In this document: positions 37,260 to 49,652 of the stretch, in pieces
How positions within the stretch are numbered: the first letter of the stretch is position 1
Layout: each line of letters begins with the position of its first letter
DNA from: Carya illinoinensis
Lineage: Eukaryota > Streptophyta > Magnoliopsida > Fagales > Juglandaceae
NCBI RefSeq assembly: GCF_018687715.1
Contig: NC_056766.1
Span: 29,023,433-29,087,432, forward strand
Reading direction: 5' to 3'
DNA: 64,000 bases
Notes under the pieces: model-generated
The model's input: only the letters and a program-made list of their open reading frames with translations
The model's database searches: none
Told to the model about the DNA's origin: nothing
Program-made: the position numbers and the translations under genes

Positions 37260-40200
37260 TCCTTAGCTAGATTATGAGCTGCAAAATTACAGGTTCTAGG
37301 GGTAAAGTTAAAACCAGCTTTGCTGCTTAGTCAGTAACTGCTTGATGTCTCTAATAACTACTCCTGCACTGTTTCCAGTGTCATTATAGTCTTGAATTGC
37401 TTTCACCACCTGTTGTGCATCCCCTTCCAGTATTACTCTTGCCAAACCGAGCCTCTTACAGAATGTGACTGCTCTTAGTGCTGCTAAGGATTCAGCCAAA
37501 TGAGCATCAGGAAAAGAGTCTTTAGGAGACTTTAGGCTTGCATAGATCCTTCCCTGTGAATCTCTGATCACTACCCCTATACCAATCTTGCAATTTACCC
37601 TGTCCACTGCCGCGTCCCAATTGGCTTTGTATGTGTGGAGTGGTGGGGCAGACCACTGAGCTGCAGGTTGATTGGTTCTAAGGGAACCTCCATGTCTGAC
37701 CCGGTTAGCTTCTTGAAAATCAGCTACTGACTGCCTTGCCCCCTTAACCACTGATTCTGGGGTGGCAAAACTATCCTCAAAGATCAGGTGGTTCCTTCTT
37801 TTCCAGACTTGGCAAGCAATAGCTGCAAACTCATAGGTGGTTTCCTCATCCATGGCCTCAAAAACTAGTGACACAACTTCAGAGAAAGGGGACTCTAGAG
37901 TTTGAAGTTTTTGTAGTCTTCTAGGCCCCACACCCCACACATCTTGTGCTGATTTGCAGGACCAAAGGGCATGAGTTATAGTTTCTTCCTCACTGAGGCA
38001 CACAGGACATAGAGGTGAATCTATAATTTTCCTTTTGAATAGGTTCCTCTTTGTTGGAAGAGACTCGAGGCTGGCCCTCCACAGCAGCATTTTAGTGGCA
38101 TTTGGGACTTTTAGCTTCCATATTTTTGACCATATGGGCTGTTCCTGCATGCTTCTAGAAGTTTGTCCCAGTTCCCTACCATCGACTTCATTCAGGAGGT
38201 AATATGCACTCTTGACTAAAAAAAGGCCATCCTTAGAGCCCCTCCACACTAATTTGTCAGAAGCATTGGTAATACTAAGTGGAATTCTGCAGATCATGTT
38301 GGCCTCCTCAGTCTCAAACATCTCATGAATTAAACCAGTGTTCCATGAACAGCTTTGCTTGTCAATGAGTTCACTCACCAGAGCACTTTCCCCCATTCCC
38401 CTACAAGTTGATTGTACTTTAAAGGAGCTGGGTTTTGGGATCCATTTGTCATGCCATATCTTCACTTTCTCTCCATTGCCAATGTTCCAAAAAAGACCTT
38501 CCATAAGGATGGGTCTAGCTGCCAGAAAACTCCTCCACAAGTATGAGGGGTTGCTCCCTAACTTCCCTTGCATAAAGTTGGATTTGTGAAAGTACTTGGC
38601 TTTTAGTACTCGAGCTGCAAGGCTATTGGGCTGCTGCAAAATCCTCCATCCCTGTTTAGCCAATAAGGCTACATTAAAAAGTTCAAAATCTCTATAGCCA
38701 AGACCCCCTTCCTTCTTTGACTTTCCCAATTGTTTCCAAGGTAACCAATGGGTTTTTGCTTTTTCTCCTCTAGTACCCCACCATAATTGTTGCATTAGCC
38801 TGTTAATGTCATTCAGGATAGTTTTTGGGAGCTTGAAAATGCTCATGCAGTAGGTGGGAATTGCTTGAACAATTGCCTTTAGTAGCACCTCTTTTCCAGC
38901 TTGTGACAGAAATTTAATTGTCCAGTTTTGCATCCTTGATCTTATACTTTCTAGGATTGGTCGAAAGGCTGCCTTTTTGTGCTTGCCCACATAAGATGGT
39001 AACCCCAAGTACTTCTCGTAGCTTCTTGCTTCCCTTAGACCAACTGAGTAGAGTATTGCTTCCTTAATGTCTTCTAGTGTGTTGCTGCTGAAAAATAGTG
39101 TGGTTTTGTCCAGATTTAGCCTTTGTCCTGAGGCTATCTCATACAGCTTGAGGAGTTGTAAAAGTATGCAGCACTCGAGCACATTTGCTTTACAAAACAA
39201 TAGACTATCATCTGCAAAAAAGAGATGGTTGATTAGTAATGACCCTTTTGCAAAAGGGAAACCTGTAATAAGTCCCTTCCCCTCAGCTTTGTCAAGTTTC
39301 CTATTACTTCAGTGCATAGAGGAATAGATAAGGAGAGATAGGATCCCCTTGTCTTAAGCCTCTACATGGGTTAAAAACCTTTAGAGGGCTCCCATTTATC
39401 AAGATGGAGTATTGGACAGTGGTCACACACTGCATGATGAGCATGATCCACTCCTTCTCAAAGCCAATTTTCACAAGGACTGCTTCTAGAAAAGCCCATT
39501 CGATCCTGTCATAAGCCTTGCTCATGTCCAGTTTTAGTGCCATGTAGCCTTCCTTTTTCCCCCTCATCCTATGTTTCATGGAGTGCATGGCTTCATAAGC
39601 CACTGTGATGTTGTTTGAGATCAATCTACCGGGTACAAAGGCACTTTGAGCTGGACTAATGATGTCTGGTAGTAGCCGTTTCAGTCTATTTGCAAGTACT
39701 TTTGAGACTACTTTATAGATTACATTGCATAGGCTGATTGGGCGATATTCAGTTACATGGATGGGGTTCTTCTTCTTGGGGATCAAAACAATGAAAGTGT
39801 CATTAATGGACCTGAACCCCATTCTGTTAATTAACAATTTCTGCACTGCAGTGACTATGTCTTGCCCCACTACTCCCTAGTTGTCTTGATAAAACCCAGC
39901 TGAGAAGCCATCAGGGCCTAGTGAGCTTAAAGGATTTATATCAAAAACTGCATCTTTGATCTCCTCTACAGTGAATGCTTTCCTGAGAGTACCATTCATT
40001 TCCTCTGTAATGATGGGCTGTAAGTTGTCAATTGCTTCTGCTATACAGCTTGGGTTGGATGGACTGAAAATGTCCTTGAAGTACTCTTGGAAAAGGCTAT
40101 TGATTCCTTCCTTGCTGCTGACTATATTGCCCCTCTCATCGTAAATTCTTCTGATAGTGTTTGTCTGCTTTCTCTGTGATGCACATTTGTGAAAAAATCT

Positions 40201-41283
40201 TGAGTTTCTGTCACCATTCTTGAGCCATAACTATTTTGCCCTCTGCTTCCATTTGATTTCTTCCTCCTCCAAAATGTCATTAACTTCTCTTTGAATTTCT
40301 TTGATTGTTTCATTGCTGGTTCCAGTATTATCTGCTTGGAGCTGTTGTAACCTGCCCCTCTTGCTGTCTAGTTGTTGTTTTACATTTCCTTTTGCTGACT
40401 TTGCCCATGAGCATAACGTTTGTCTGCATTTTACCAAACTGGCCTTAATCTTGTCCATGCTCCCAGTACCCCTCCTGCCTTGGTTCCAAGCATCTTGGAT
40501 AATCTTCTTACAATCTGGTTTTTTCCCCCATGAGGCTTCATACCTGAAGATCTTCCTTTTGGTTGCTGTTGGCTCCTCAAAATTGCAGCAAGAGATTAAT
40601 AGAGGTGCATGGTCAGAAGTTATGGTGGGAAGAACATAGTTATAACAGTTCTCAAAAAGTTGGATCCATGAGCTATTACCAAAACCTCTATCTAACCTTT
40701 CTTTAGTAAAAGCTCTTCCTTCCCTCTTATTACTCCATGTGTACTTTGCTCCAATGTAACCCAGGTCTACTAAGTCACATTCATATAAAGCTTCTCTAAA
40801 TCTTTCCATCTGAGAGAAAGGTCTAGGAGCAGCTCCTTCTTTCTCCTCGTTACAAAGTATCTCATTGAAATCCCCCATGCACAGCCATGGGCCATTATTC
40901 ACAGGTTTGAGTAGTTTTAGAAGTTCCCAACTCTCTCTCCTTTTTTCTACCACCGGGTTGCCATAGAAGCCAGTAACCCTCCAAGGGATGGCCCCTTCCT
41001 CCACTGTTATCATTAGTGAAATTTGATTATTCGAAAAGGTATGTAATTCTGCACACACCTCCTATTTCCACATCATGACTAAACCACCACTTCTTCCTAT
41101 GCTGTCTACTACAAAACTGCACTTAAAACCCAATCTATTCCTCACTGTTTCGACCTTGGTTCTTCTACTCTTTATTTCAGACAAAAATATCACCCTTGGG
41201 TCCTTCTCCTTCACCATGAGGCGAAGTTCTCGAACTGTGCGAGGATTCCCAAGCCCTCGACAGTTCCATACTAAGAAGTTCAT
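37260..41283 (-). pseudogene. LINE-D ORF2 (endonuclease, RT, zinc finger, RNase H), broken
   Basis: It starts MNFLVWNCRGLGNPRTVREL at 41283. Domains: AP-like endonuclease (41283 to about 40550; GDFNEIL, SDHAPLL), RT (about 40230-39000; [32 protein letters not shown], and an intact FADD box near 39215), zinc-finger domain (38160-37950; CPVCLSEEETITHALWSC) and RNase H (37630-37270; VILEGDAQQVV). In-frame TAG stops lie at 41062-41064, 40228-40230 and 39877-39879; frameshifts lie near 39320, 39290 and 37325. The 630-residue stretch 37308-39200 is still open. The enzyme nicks the target and copies LINE RNA in place; this copy cannot do so. Confidence 0.9.
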
Positions 41284-42671
41284 GGTGTTTGGCAGGGCTG
41301 CTTAGCAGCCTCTGCCTTTGGTTTTTGTTCTTCATCCTTCTTCACTGTCTTGTTCCTCTTGTGGCTAGGCTTTGTTTCTGTCCAGCTTCCATGGTGGAGC
41401 TGTCTTTTTGAGCTGCCTTGGATCACTGCCATAGGATGGCCCTGAGAAGCCGTGGTATTAGGCTTATCACGTGCCCTTCTTTTCCAGGTAGTTTTCAGCC
41501 TGGTCTGTGCTAACTCCTATAACTGTTGGCTAAAAAAATTGTCTAGAGATTTGATGTGACTTACCAAGGGGGTGTCCTGAGAGAGTGGCTCCTCGTCTGC
41601 AAACCTTTCCCTTTTAAGCTCAACACTTTTTTGTCTTTCCTCTAGTACAGTGTAACCTTCCCTTTTTGGTGAAAGCTGCTCATCCAAAATTGGTAAGTCT
41701 GACCCCACCTTTTGTTCTCTCTGATGCACGCCTGCTGTGGGATCCTTCTGAGCCAAGTGGTCCCTCTCCTCAGGCTATGTCTCCACTGTCATGGCTTCCC
41801 TCCCCTTCCCCTCCTCTGAGCTCTTCCTCCCCCCCTGCGCCACCTTGGATGGTGCCCATTTTTGACTATCAGCCTTTTGTTCATGGTGAGAGGCCTGGTT
41901 CAGCTTTCCACCATAGCGTTGAGGATCATTGCCTTCTAACCTTGGTGGGTTGGCTCTAAGCCAAGGCCCATATTGATGAGCTTGTTCCCCTTTGGCATTG
42001 ATGTTGGGTCCCTGGCAGTGTTTAGTATGAATGATTGCTCCACATTCGAAACAAAATAAAGGTAATCTTTCATACTTGAATGGGACCCAGTTTTGCACCC
42101 CTCCAACCTCTAGAAATCTCCCTCTGATTAGAGGCTTAGTGATGTCAACTATCACTCTAGCACGTAGTGAACTGCCCCAACCACACCCGGATTCATCCGT
42201 CTCAACTTCTACCACCTTTACCATCCCTGAGAATAACTCCCTTCCTATCTCCTTGGTCATGCTTGCCACAGGCATTTCATGTTTCTGGACCCAAAACCAT
42301 TCCGTGTTAAAGTCCAGTTCTTGTAAGGAGATGTGCCCCTTCAACTCCTCCAAACAGACAAGGTTTCTGTCGAAAGACCAAGGCCTTCCCTGGAGCACCT
42401 TGGTCTTATCCCGTTCATGTTGGAACTCTGCTAGTAGTCTATTGTCTCCCACCTCCTTGAACTGGATCCAGCTTTCAGGTCTCCACACCTTGGACATGGT
42501 TGTTTTGAAGGCTTACTTGTTTACCGTCCTCTCTGCAATAAGTTTTAGTAGCAAACATCTCTTTCCTTTCTCTACCAGAGGTTCTAGCACTGTCTCCTCT
42601 ATCCTCATGGTGTCGCTTTCCTGTTCAGTAAGAGTTAGGCCCTCCCATTGTTTCCTCAATGCCTCCATCAT
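41280..42671 (-). pseudogene. LINE-D ORF1 (DUF4283, CCHC knuckle), three premature stops
   Basis: A single frame of 464 codons from ATG 42671 to TGA 41280-41282, broken only by TAA at 42513-42515, TAG at 41775-41777 and TAG at 41517-41519. Domains in order: a short N-terminal part, DUF4283 (VWRPESWIQFKEVGDNRL, RPWSFDRNLVCLEEL), a basic segment and a zinc knuckle CFECGAIIHTKHC, then a hydrophilic lysine-rich tail. ORF1 proteins bind LINE RNA and form the particle with ORF2. The final TGA overlaps the ORF2 ATG (ATGA). Every premature stop can come from a glutamine codon by one C-to-T change. Confidence 0.88.
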
Positions 42672-42843
42672 CTAGTATCACTATCTGCTTTGCTCTCCCC
42701 CTCCCTTTGTACCACAGAAACCTCACCACTCTCCCCTAACAGAGAGACTCACCCCACCACACAGGGAGACTCACCCCACCTCACAGGGAGTTACACCTCA
42801 CCTCAGAGAGAGAGGACTTCGTACAATTTGAATAGCATATTTC

Positions 42844-43632
42844 ATGTACAAAGGCACAAGGGAACAAGGCTAACAAGAATATAGGAAACGGTATAAGCAT
42901 AAAGTGGAGAATATGGTTAGCCTTTCACCTTCATTATTCCCCAAATTAGACACAGCTCTCTATCACCCATAAAAGCATCCCACAACATCTAATCATGAAG
43001 AATTTCCTAAGAGCATTAATGCTTGAAGAAAACTTCTTTCCACATAGCATAATTCTAAACTGACTTGAAGATAGGATTTCGTTTAGAATATTTCAATATA
43101 TATGTGAATATTAGTAAAATAATTTAATTTTAGATATTTTATGGGCTTCAAAAAATGATACGAAAAAAGTTAAATAAAAATATTATTAAATTCAATTTTT
43201 TTTCAATATTATTTTTATTTTAAAATTTGAAAAATCAGTGTATTATTTGTGGTTTGTTTACGAGTTTAGAAAAATTGTAATAATTACATAAAAAAGTTTA
43301 AGATTTAAAATTAAAAAATATTTTATATTTAGTTGATGTTTGAAAAGAAAATATATGAAAATACTTGAAAATAATTATATTATAGTACTAAGCATAAAAT
43401 TTATGATTAGCCTATAGTATTATAGAGTTTGTTTATTTCCATTGTTTGCATTTTCAGAGTTTTGATAAAATTATTATGTTATATCTTAAATAGAAAATCA
43501 AAGAATATGCTATGAATTTAAAATAATATTATTATCTATTAATCTTAGTATAACCAAATATTTATTAGATTATTTCCATGGTATGATTTTAATTAATTAG
43601 AATACCACGAAACGCTTTCTTACAAAGTAACA
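42844..43632. other. AT-rich intergenic DNA with MITE relic
   Basis: About 43070-43340 resembles the relic at 36690-36970 (phrases atgtgaatattagtaaaataattt and aaagttaaataaaaatatt). No gene is seen. Confidence 0.45.
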
Positions 43633-43643
43633 AACCGTGTTTA

Positions 43644-44143
43644 CAAACTGAATTGGGATGCTGCCATCAATCAACCACTGAACCAAGTAGGTATTGGGGC
43701 TATTATTAGAGATTGCAGTGGCCAAGTACTTGGGACAATGCGAGCTAGAAGAGAGTTGAACCTATCCCCTTTCACTGCTGAAGCTTATGCAATGATGATG
43801 GCAGTCATATTCTGTAAAGAAGCTGGTTTCCAATCAGTCCTCTTCGAAGGAGATTCACTCAAAGTGGTCGAGGAGATGCAGAAAACAGCTAAGGATTGGA
43901 GTCAAGGAGGTTTAATCATTGAAGACACTAAGCAGATGCTACAAGACTTTGTTAGTTGGAAGTTCTGTCACACAAAGAAGGATTCAAATATGGTAGCCCA
44001 CTTGCTAGCCAAGAATGCCCTCCTAAATGATTGTGATCTCTATGAGTTAGAGGAGATACCATCTTGTATTAGACGTGCATTTATCTTAGATGTTTGTAAT
44101 AGCATGGTTTAATCAGTGAAAGTTTCCATTTAAAAAAAAAAAA
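43644..44143 (+). mobile_element. LINE-E: short 5'-truncated LINE with an intact RNase H frame
   Basis: AACCGTGTTTA lies at 43633-43643 and again at 44144-44154, after a poly-A run (44132-44145), so this is a 0.5-kb target-primed insertion. It encodes only the terminal RNase H domain, open from about 43644 to the TAA at 44110-44112: NWDAAI, IGAIIRDCSGQVLG, AEAYAMMMAVIFC, VLFEGDSLKVV, NMVAHLLAKNAL. The catalytic-type acidic residues (NWDAA, AEAY, EGDS) are visible. No stops interrupt it. There is no visible promoter, and it is most likely a passive fragment. Confidence 0.85.
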
Positions 44144-44154
44144 AACCGTGTTTA

Positions 44155-44570
44155 GTGTTTCGTATAAATTTAGAAATGCTTTGTTATTTCCATGGTATGA
44201 ATTTAGTGTTTCGTATAAATAACAAACTGTAAAATGAGATTTTAGAAGCAGAGCTACGAGGTAAGTAATTTGTTTATCCACCGAACTTGTATGGTGGATT
44301 TGTCACTTCTCTTAATTTTGTATAAATCTATGAGGTGTATAAACTTTGTATGGATTTCAATTCTCATTTTGTTGTTCATTGTGGAGTGATAGATAGCCAA
44401 GTAAGATCTAATTTACTATCGTATATGTAATTTTGTCTAATACCAACACTTATTACATATCATAATTATATTTATTAATCTGTTTTTTCTTATTATTTAT
44501 TTTTATAAAAAAAGCTTTGATTTTTAGGAATAATCCTCATGTTTTTGCAAACCGGCACACTATATATATA

Positions 44571-44618
<48 letters not shown>

Positions 44619-46156
44619 CTTTATAAATAATATAGATTTATTCAAATGCCACTTCCTAAATTAGGTTGAGTCCTCAACGTGAGAAATAGATCAATCTGCA
44701 ATCAGAGAGACATTAGGACGAGAGAGAAGTTTGAGGGGAGAACCTTCAAAGTAAGTGTTTATTTTATTTTATGTTTTTGTTTTTTGTTTTTGTAATTTTT
44801 TGTTTTTTGTTTTTGTTTTTTGCTTTTGTTTTTTTGTTTTTGTTTTTATTTTTTTGTTTTTTTTTTTTTGTTCTTGTGGGGATCAGACTTATTTTCTATG
44901 TTTAGACTAGCATGACACTAATATGTTGTAATGTCATAAGGCAATTTGTAGCTGTAGCAGAAAACATCTCCATCTTTACTGTAAACATCAATATAACATG
45001 AATATTGACAATTGATAGGAATCTCTGTATCCACCCGTTTAACAAAACTATACTTTAAGCAAATAAACATCAACATGAACATGATACCATGAAGTATGCA
45101 TCATTTATGAAACACAAAACGACAATAATTTAAGCTGATAATTTAGCTTTCAAACCTTTCACACTAGTCCCGTTTAGATGTTGAGTTAAGTTGGGATGAA
45201 TTAAATTCTTTATAAATAGTAGTGAGTTGAGATGGTGGAATGAGTTTTATGAAATTCATCTAAGATGAGTTTAGATGTGTTTGGATATTAAGATGAGTTT
45301 AAATGTATTTATGAAATGTTGAAGAAGTGTATGGATCTTACGTGTAAAGATGTGTTGATTTAAAAAAAATTGTGAATCCCATGTATAAAAAAGTTTTAAG
45401 TTGAAATGCATTTTGTAACTTGAGAGTAAGGTGTTTGGATATTAGACTCAATTTAAAATTAAACTGAACTAATTTGATCTTAATTGAGTCTAACTTCCAA
45501 ACAGGACCTCCCCCTCCCCCCCTCCCCACCCCTAATAGTAAGAGAAACTTGACAATTTTCTTCTCCTTATATATATATATATATATATTTATTTTGCATT
45601 ATTGGACTCATATATCTTAGTTTTTTTTGGTTGAAAATGACTTTTGTGAAGCACTTAATTCTAGCACCATAACCAGAATTTTAAAGAGTTGGACTATGAC
45701 ATTGACCCGACCCGGTTTCATAGGCCATATGCGTAGACAATATGTCAATATCCCTAATGCCACTTTTCTAGTTACAAATATAACTGTGTATTAATATGTG
45801 CATCAATCTAATGTGATTGGTCAAAAAATAGATTTGATTGAAAACAGTACTAATTTAAATTTTGAATATAAATGAATTAGTATTAGCACACAGATTAATA
45901 TGCGACTTTGCTTGTACATAGAAAAACTCATATCCAAATGGATTGGCTCTAAATATCTACAATATGAAAAACACTGGAGTCAATCAGCCGATGCAAGCGT
46001 GGGGCAAACGGCACTGACGTGGAAAAAATAAAACGGCACCGTTTTAAGTTTTTGATGTTTATCCCCATTTCCACAACTCTCCCTCCTCTCTGTGTTTCAA
46101 AATAAATTATGAAGACCCCTCTATGTTTCTCTCCCTTGAAACCTCAAAGCCTCTTA
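44155..46156. other. intergenic DNA with microsatellites and MITEs
   Basis: Contents: (TG)n at 44577-44616; a T-rich (TTTTTG)n minisatellite at about 44765-44870; a MITE at 45167-45508; a TA run near 45570-45590; a diverged copy of the 35080 MITE at about 45775-45920; and a CT-rich stretch next to the Tekay-B insertion. No gene is recognised. Confidence 0.55.
45167..45508. mobile_element. MITE with gtcccgttt / aaacaggac ends (about 340 bp)
   Basis: The left end gtcccgtttagatgttgag and the complement of the right end (gtcctgtttggaagttaga) are inverted repeats. The interior repeats gtttagatg, gtttggatatt and gagttgagat phrases. It resembles abundant MITEs of tree genomes. The target duplication is unclear. 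Confidence 0.6.
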
Positions 46157-46846
46157 TGTGACGCCCCCAAATTCCGTTTGGGATCGGACGGACATTTGAA
46201 GCGTCGAGACATGCAACACAAGGTTACCTGCCCCCGTTCATGACATATAAGATGCAATAATCCTAACATGCATCTAACATTATGCAATATTCGCAGCGGA
46301 TAATTTTTTTCTTTAGCAATACTATGCACCAAACTGAAAATATCCCAATACTTAAAACATACTTCATACATAAAGATCCATTGAATAACTACGATCACAG
46401 CACTATTCCAAAATAGTTATGATCCAAAAGTACTGGAGATGCAACTCCATCGTATAAGTAGTAATTTAACTACTATATTAACATTAACGACGCACCGTCG
46501 TTCAGTCGACTGTGTCTAGTTGGTCAGCTCCTGATCCTCCTTCAGGTCCTGTAACAAGATCTACCATTCGGGGGGAATGGTAGTTGAGACTACCACAGTG
46601 AGATTTGATTACAAATCTCAGCAAGTTAACAAAAAACTTCCATACAGACTAATGATGCATGTATGACAGTAAAAGCATAAATGCATAATCAAATTTATAA
46701 GTAATTAAAGCATAACTTAGCGTACAACATAGCATAATTGACATAGCTTAAATTGAATCATGAACTGAACTTGACTTGACATGAACTTGATCTAAAACTT
46801 GACTTAGCATGAACTTGCTCTGAAACTTGAATTAACATGAAAAATA

Positions 46847-47095
46847 CATACTCCACAGTTGTTGTGGCCCCATGTATTCTACGTGTAAATACATACTCCA
46901 CAGTTGTTGTGGCCCCATGTATTCTACACAAACTTGACTTAACATTAAAAATACATACTCCACAGTTGTTGTGGCCCCATGTATTCTATGTGTAAATACA
47001 TACTCCACAGTTGTTGTGGCCCCATGTATTCTATACATCACTATGCAGTTAAATACATACTCCACAGTTGTTGTGGCCCCATGTATTCTACATAA
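46847..47095. repeat. five-copy hairpin repeat in the 3' LTR (copy in 5' LTR at 55083-55328)
   Basis: Five near-identical units of about 39 bp are separated by spacers of 2-23 bp. Each unit has nested inverted repeats: outer AATACAT pairing with ATGTATT, inner CCACA pairing with TGTGG around GTTGT. Each could form a small stem-loop in DNA or RNA. The stems are conserved in all five units. Confidence 0.88.
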
Positions 47096-49004
47096 ACTGA
47101 ATATACTCAAGATGAAACGTGACTGGAATATGAAAGGACTGAAGCCCTGACGTAACATAATGTGACTTGAACATAATTTGAAATATATAACCAACTTAAG
47201 ATAGTAACATTTCGTAACATGGTATAACATATAACAGACAACATATTTAGCATGACATATTTGTAATGTATAGTAATACATGACAGAATATATTGTGTAA
47301 CAGATAAAAATTGATGACAGAATAAATTCTGTATAATAGACAATTACATGATAACTTGGCATGGCATGACATATATGATAACATACATACATACACTGTA
47401 ATTCTTTTACTTAGCACACATACACAGTAGACTGCTAGTAAGTTAAAAGCTAACTTACCTCGATCTCCGCGTTTCTTATAAAACTTCAAGTGCGATCACG
47501 AGGAACTGTAATTAGTGATTCTAAAAGTTAGAACTAAATCACTAATAATTTGAAATATGGAAAATACTAACTTAAAGAGTAAAATTTTCATTTTACTCTC
47601 TACATGTGGGAAAATGACCATTTTACCCATAACTTAAAGATTTTGCATACTAACTCCAAAAGTTTCCAAAATTTACATTCCTCATGTAAATCTTGTCCTA
47701 AACTTAAATATCAACTCAGAAAAATTTAAAACAAAACACAACTATGAAGAACACACTATGGTCGAAACATCCATAGGCCATTTCCCTTTATTTTTGTTGC
47801 AATTCCTTCCAACTTCAAAACTCATGCTTAAACCAAAATTTTGCAACAAACATCTTCCAATCCTAAGTTCAAAACCATACTTAAAACATCCATTTAGAAA
47901 AAGCTAATAATCAACACCAAAATTTTTTGTAAAAAGATCCAAGCACTTGAATCACAAGTTTTGACCTTAAATCAAAACATCTTCAAGAATTTCAAAAAAT
48001 CAAATCTTACTTCTAACATATTCATAATATCATCCTAACATCAACCATGCTTTAAATCATCAAACTAAAGTCACCAAAATCACAAAATAACATTTGGAGT
48101 TTTTGGTTTTACACTTAGTCCAAAAACATAAACTTTTCCCTCAACTAGTTTTGATAAATCTCTTGATCTATGACTTATAAATATATGATCTTCAAACCAA
48201 ACCATCACATGGTTTAAAAAGATGTCCTAAAACATATATAAGCTTCTAATTCAAGATCATATGGTTAGAAATTAACCAAAACATAAATTTAGCCAAGAAT
48301 ATCTACACTTTGACTTATTTGAATATCTCTTTGTATAAAATTTCATATCTTTGAAACTAACATCAAATATCTTCAAAATAATAATATAACATGTATATAA
48401 GATGTTTAGGATCCTCCAATAAAATTATTAAAGTCATTAGAATAGGTTTAGACCACCAAAGAGTTAAACTTTCTCAAAACAGAAACTGTTTTTCCTCTTC
48501 CAGTTTCTAAGTTTCTAAATCTAAGAAAATCTTTCATCAAAACCTTTAATCATGCAAAAATCCTCAACCAATAGTCACATATACATGTTAACAATACTCC
48601 ATAAAAATTTCGGACCAATATCTATCCATTAGCTTGGTCAAAAACTCCAAACTATAACATATTCTCCAGTTTATCTCCCAGAATGACCTTTCTATAGTTT
48701 ACATAATATTTGACTGACCAAATGATTTTCAAATGGGGCAAATAAGATATCCATGTAAACTAGACTCAAAAAGGAACAACTTATATGAAGGAGACTTTAT
48801 GATAAAACACTTACAACAGCTTCAAAATGGGCATGCAAAAGATCTCCTAAAATCTGTCCGAGAGAGAGTGTTTGATAATCTTTTATTAGAAGGAGTAATT
48901 GAAGATAAGTTCATGGGTGCTGGCTGGACACATTTATGGACGAGATAAGGGAGGTGATAAGGCTGGAGTTGAGAGTTAAGTGTGGTTTTCTCCTACCCAA
49001 AATA

Positions 49005-49175
49005 TCTATAAAAGATTATCTCATAATATTCTATCCAATAATATCTACAAAAATCAACTTAAGATATTTTTATCTAATAATATCTATAAAAATCAACTCA
49101 AAATACTTTTACCCAATAATATTCACGAAAAATTACCTCAAGATATTTCTTTTTATCCAATAATATCTACAGTTT
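49005..49175. repeat. AT-rich repeats of about 40 bp at the LTR end (also 57240-57410)
   Basis: Four diverged units around the phrase ccaataatatctacaaaaa and caactcaagatattt. They are present in both LTRs and are non-coding. Confidence 0.7.
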
Positions 49176-49456
49176 TGAACAGACGTTTTGTCCGAAAATA
49201 TGAAAAAATGTTATTGCGCCATAAGACTTTAAATAACCCTCCGAGTCTAATGGCACAAACCATAATACATTTTGACACTTCTAACTATCTCCAATAATCA
49301 AAAATACACTTCTAATACCATAGTAAATAATAACACTAACTATGTAGTTAGACAAAAACCTATACGATTAATGGATTCGTGAAAACTTATGGGTTTTTCA
49401 CGAGATTCCTAAAGTTAATAGAAATTTCACAATTCAATTTCTAGCGGGCTGTTACA

Positions 49457-49472
49457 ATCTCCCCTCCTAAAA
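49457..49472 (-). other. polypurine tract of Tekay-B
   Basis: The minus strand reads A-rich then AGGAGGGGAGAT immediately before the 3' LTR. The region just upstream matches the end of element A's internal region. Confidence 0.85.
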
Positions 49473-49652
49473 AAAAGATTTCGTCCTCGAAATCGAAGTA
49501 AGTAAGAAATAACAATTCAAAAGTTAAGGAAACACATATACTTTATTGATATTCGAATAACGAGGTACAACGTCTGATATTGTCAGTCCCGTACAAGTGA
49601 ACCACAAAGTATCAATTAAGCAAAAGCCCAAAACAACTCTGCAAGACTGAAT

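Larger units (their letters stand above)
37150..42829 (-). mobile_element. LINE-D: full-length L1-type LINE with 14-bp target duplication
   Basis: GAATAGCATATTTC lies at 37136-37149 and 42830-42843. A poly-T run follows the left copy (poly-A tail on the minus strand). The 5.68-kb element carries a leader, ORF1 (42671-41280) and ORF2 (41283 to about 37260). The perfect 14-bp duplication and mostly open frames show a fairly recent insertion, but premature stops and frameshifts have disabled both ORFs. Confidence 0.93.
46157..49456 (-). repeat. 3' LTR of Tekay-B
   Basis: It adjoins the polypurine tract at 49457. All differences from the other LTR that I could see (near 46176, 46235, 46392, 46435, 46454 and 46586) fall in its first 430 bp; the remaining 2.87 kb appears identical. 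Open frames inside it (for example 46832-47392 minus) are made of repeats and are present in both LTRs; they match no known protein. Confidence 0.93.

Noticed and set aside
46832..47392. 186-residue open frame with five RIHGATTTVEYVF-like repeats (also 55067-55627)
   Set aside because: The protein repeat simply translates the hairpin DNA repeat in the LTR. There is no coding signal beyond it, and the frame lies in a repeat present in both LTRs.
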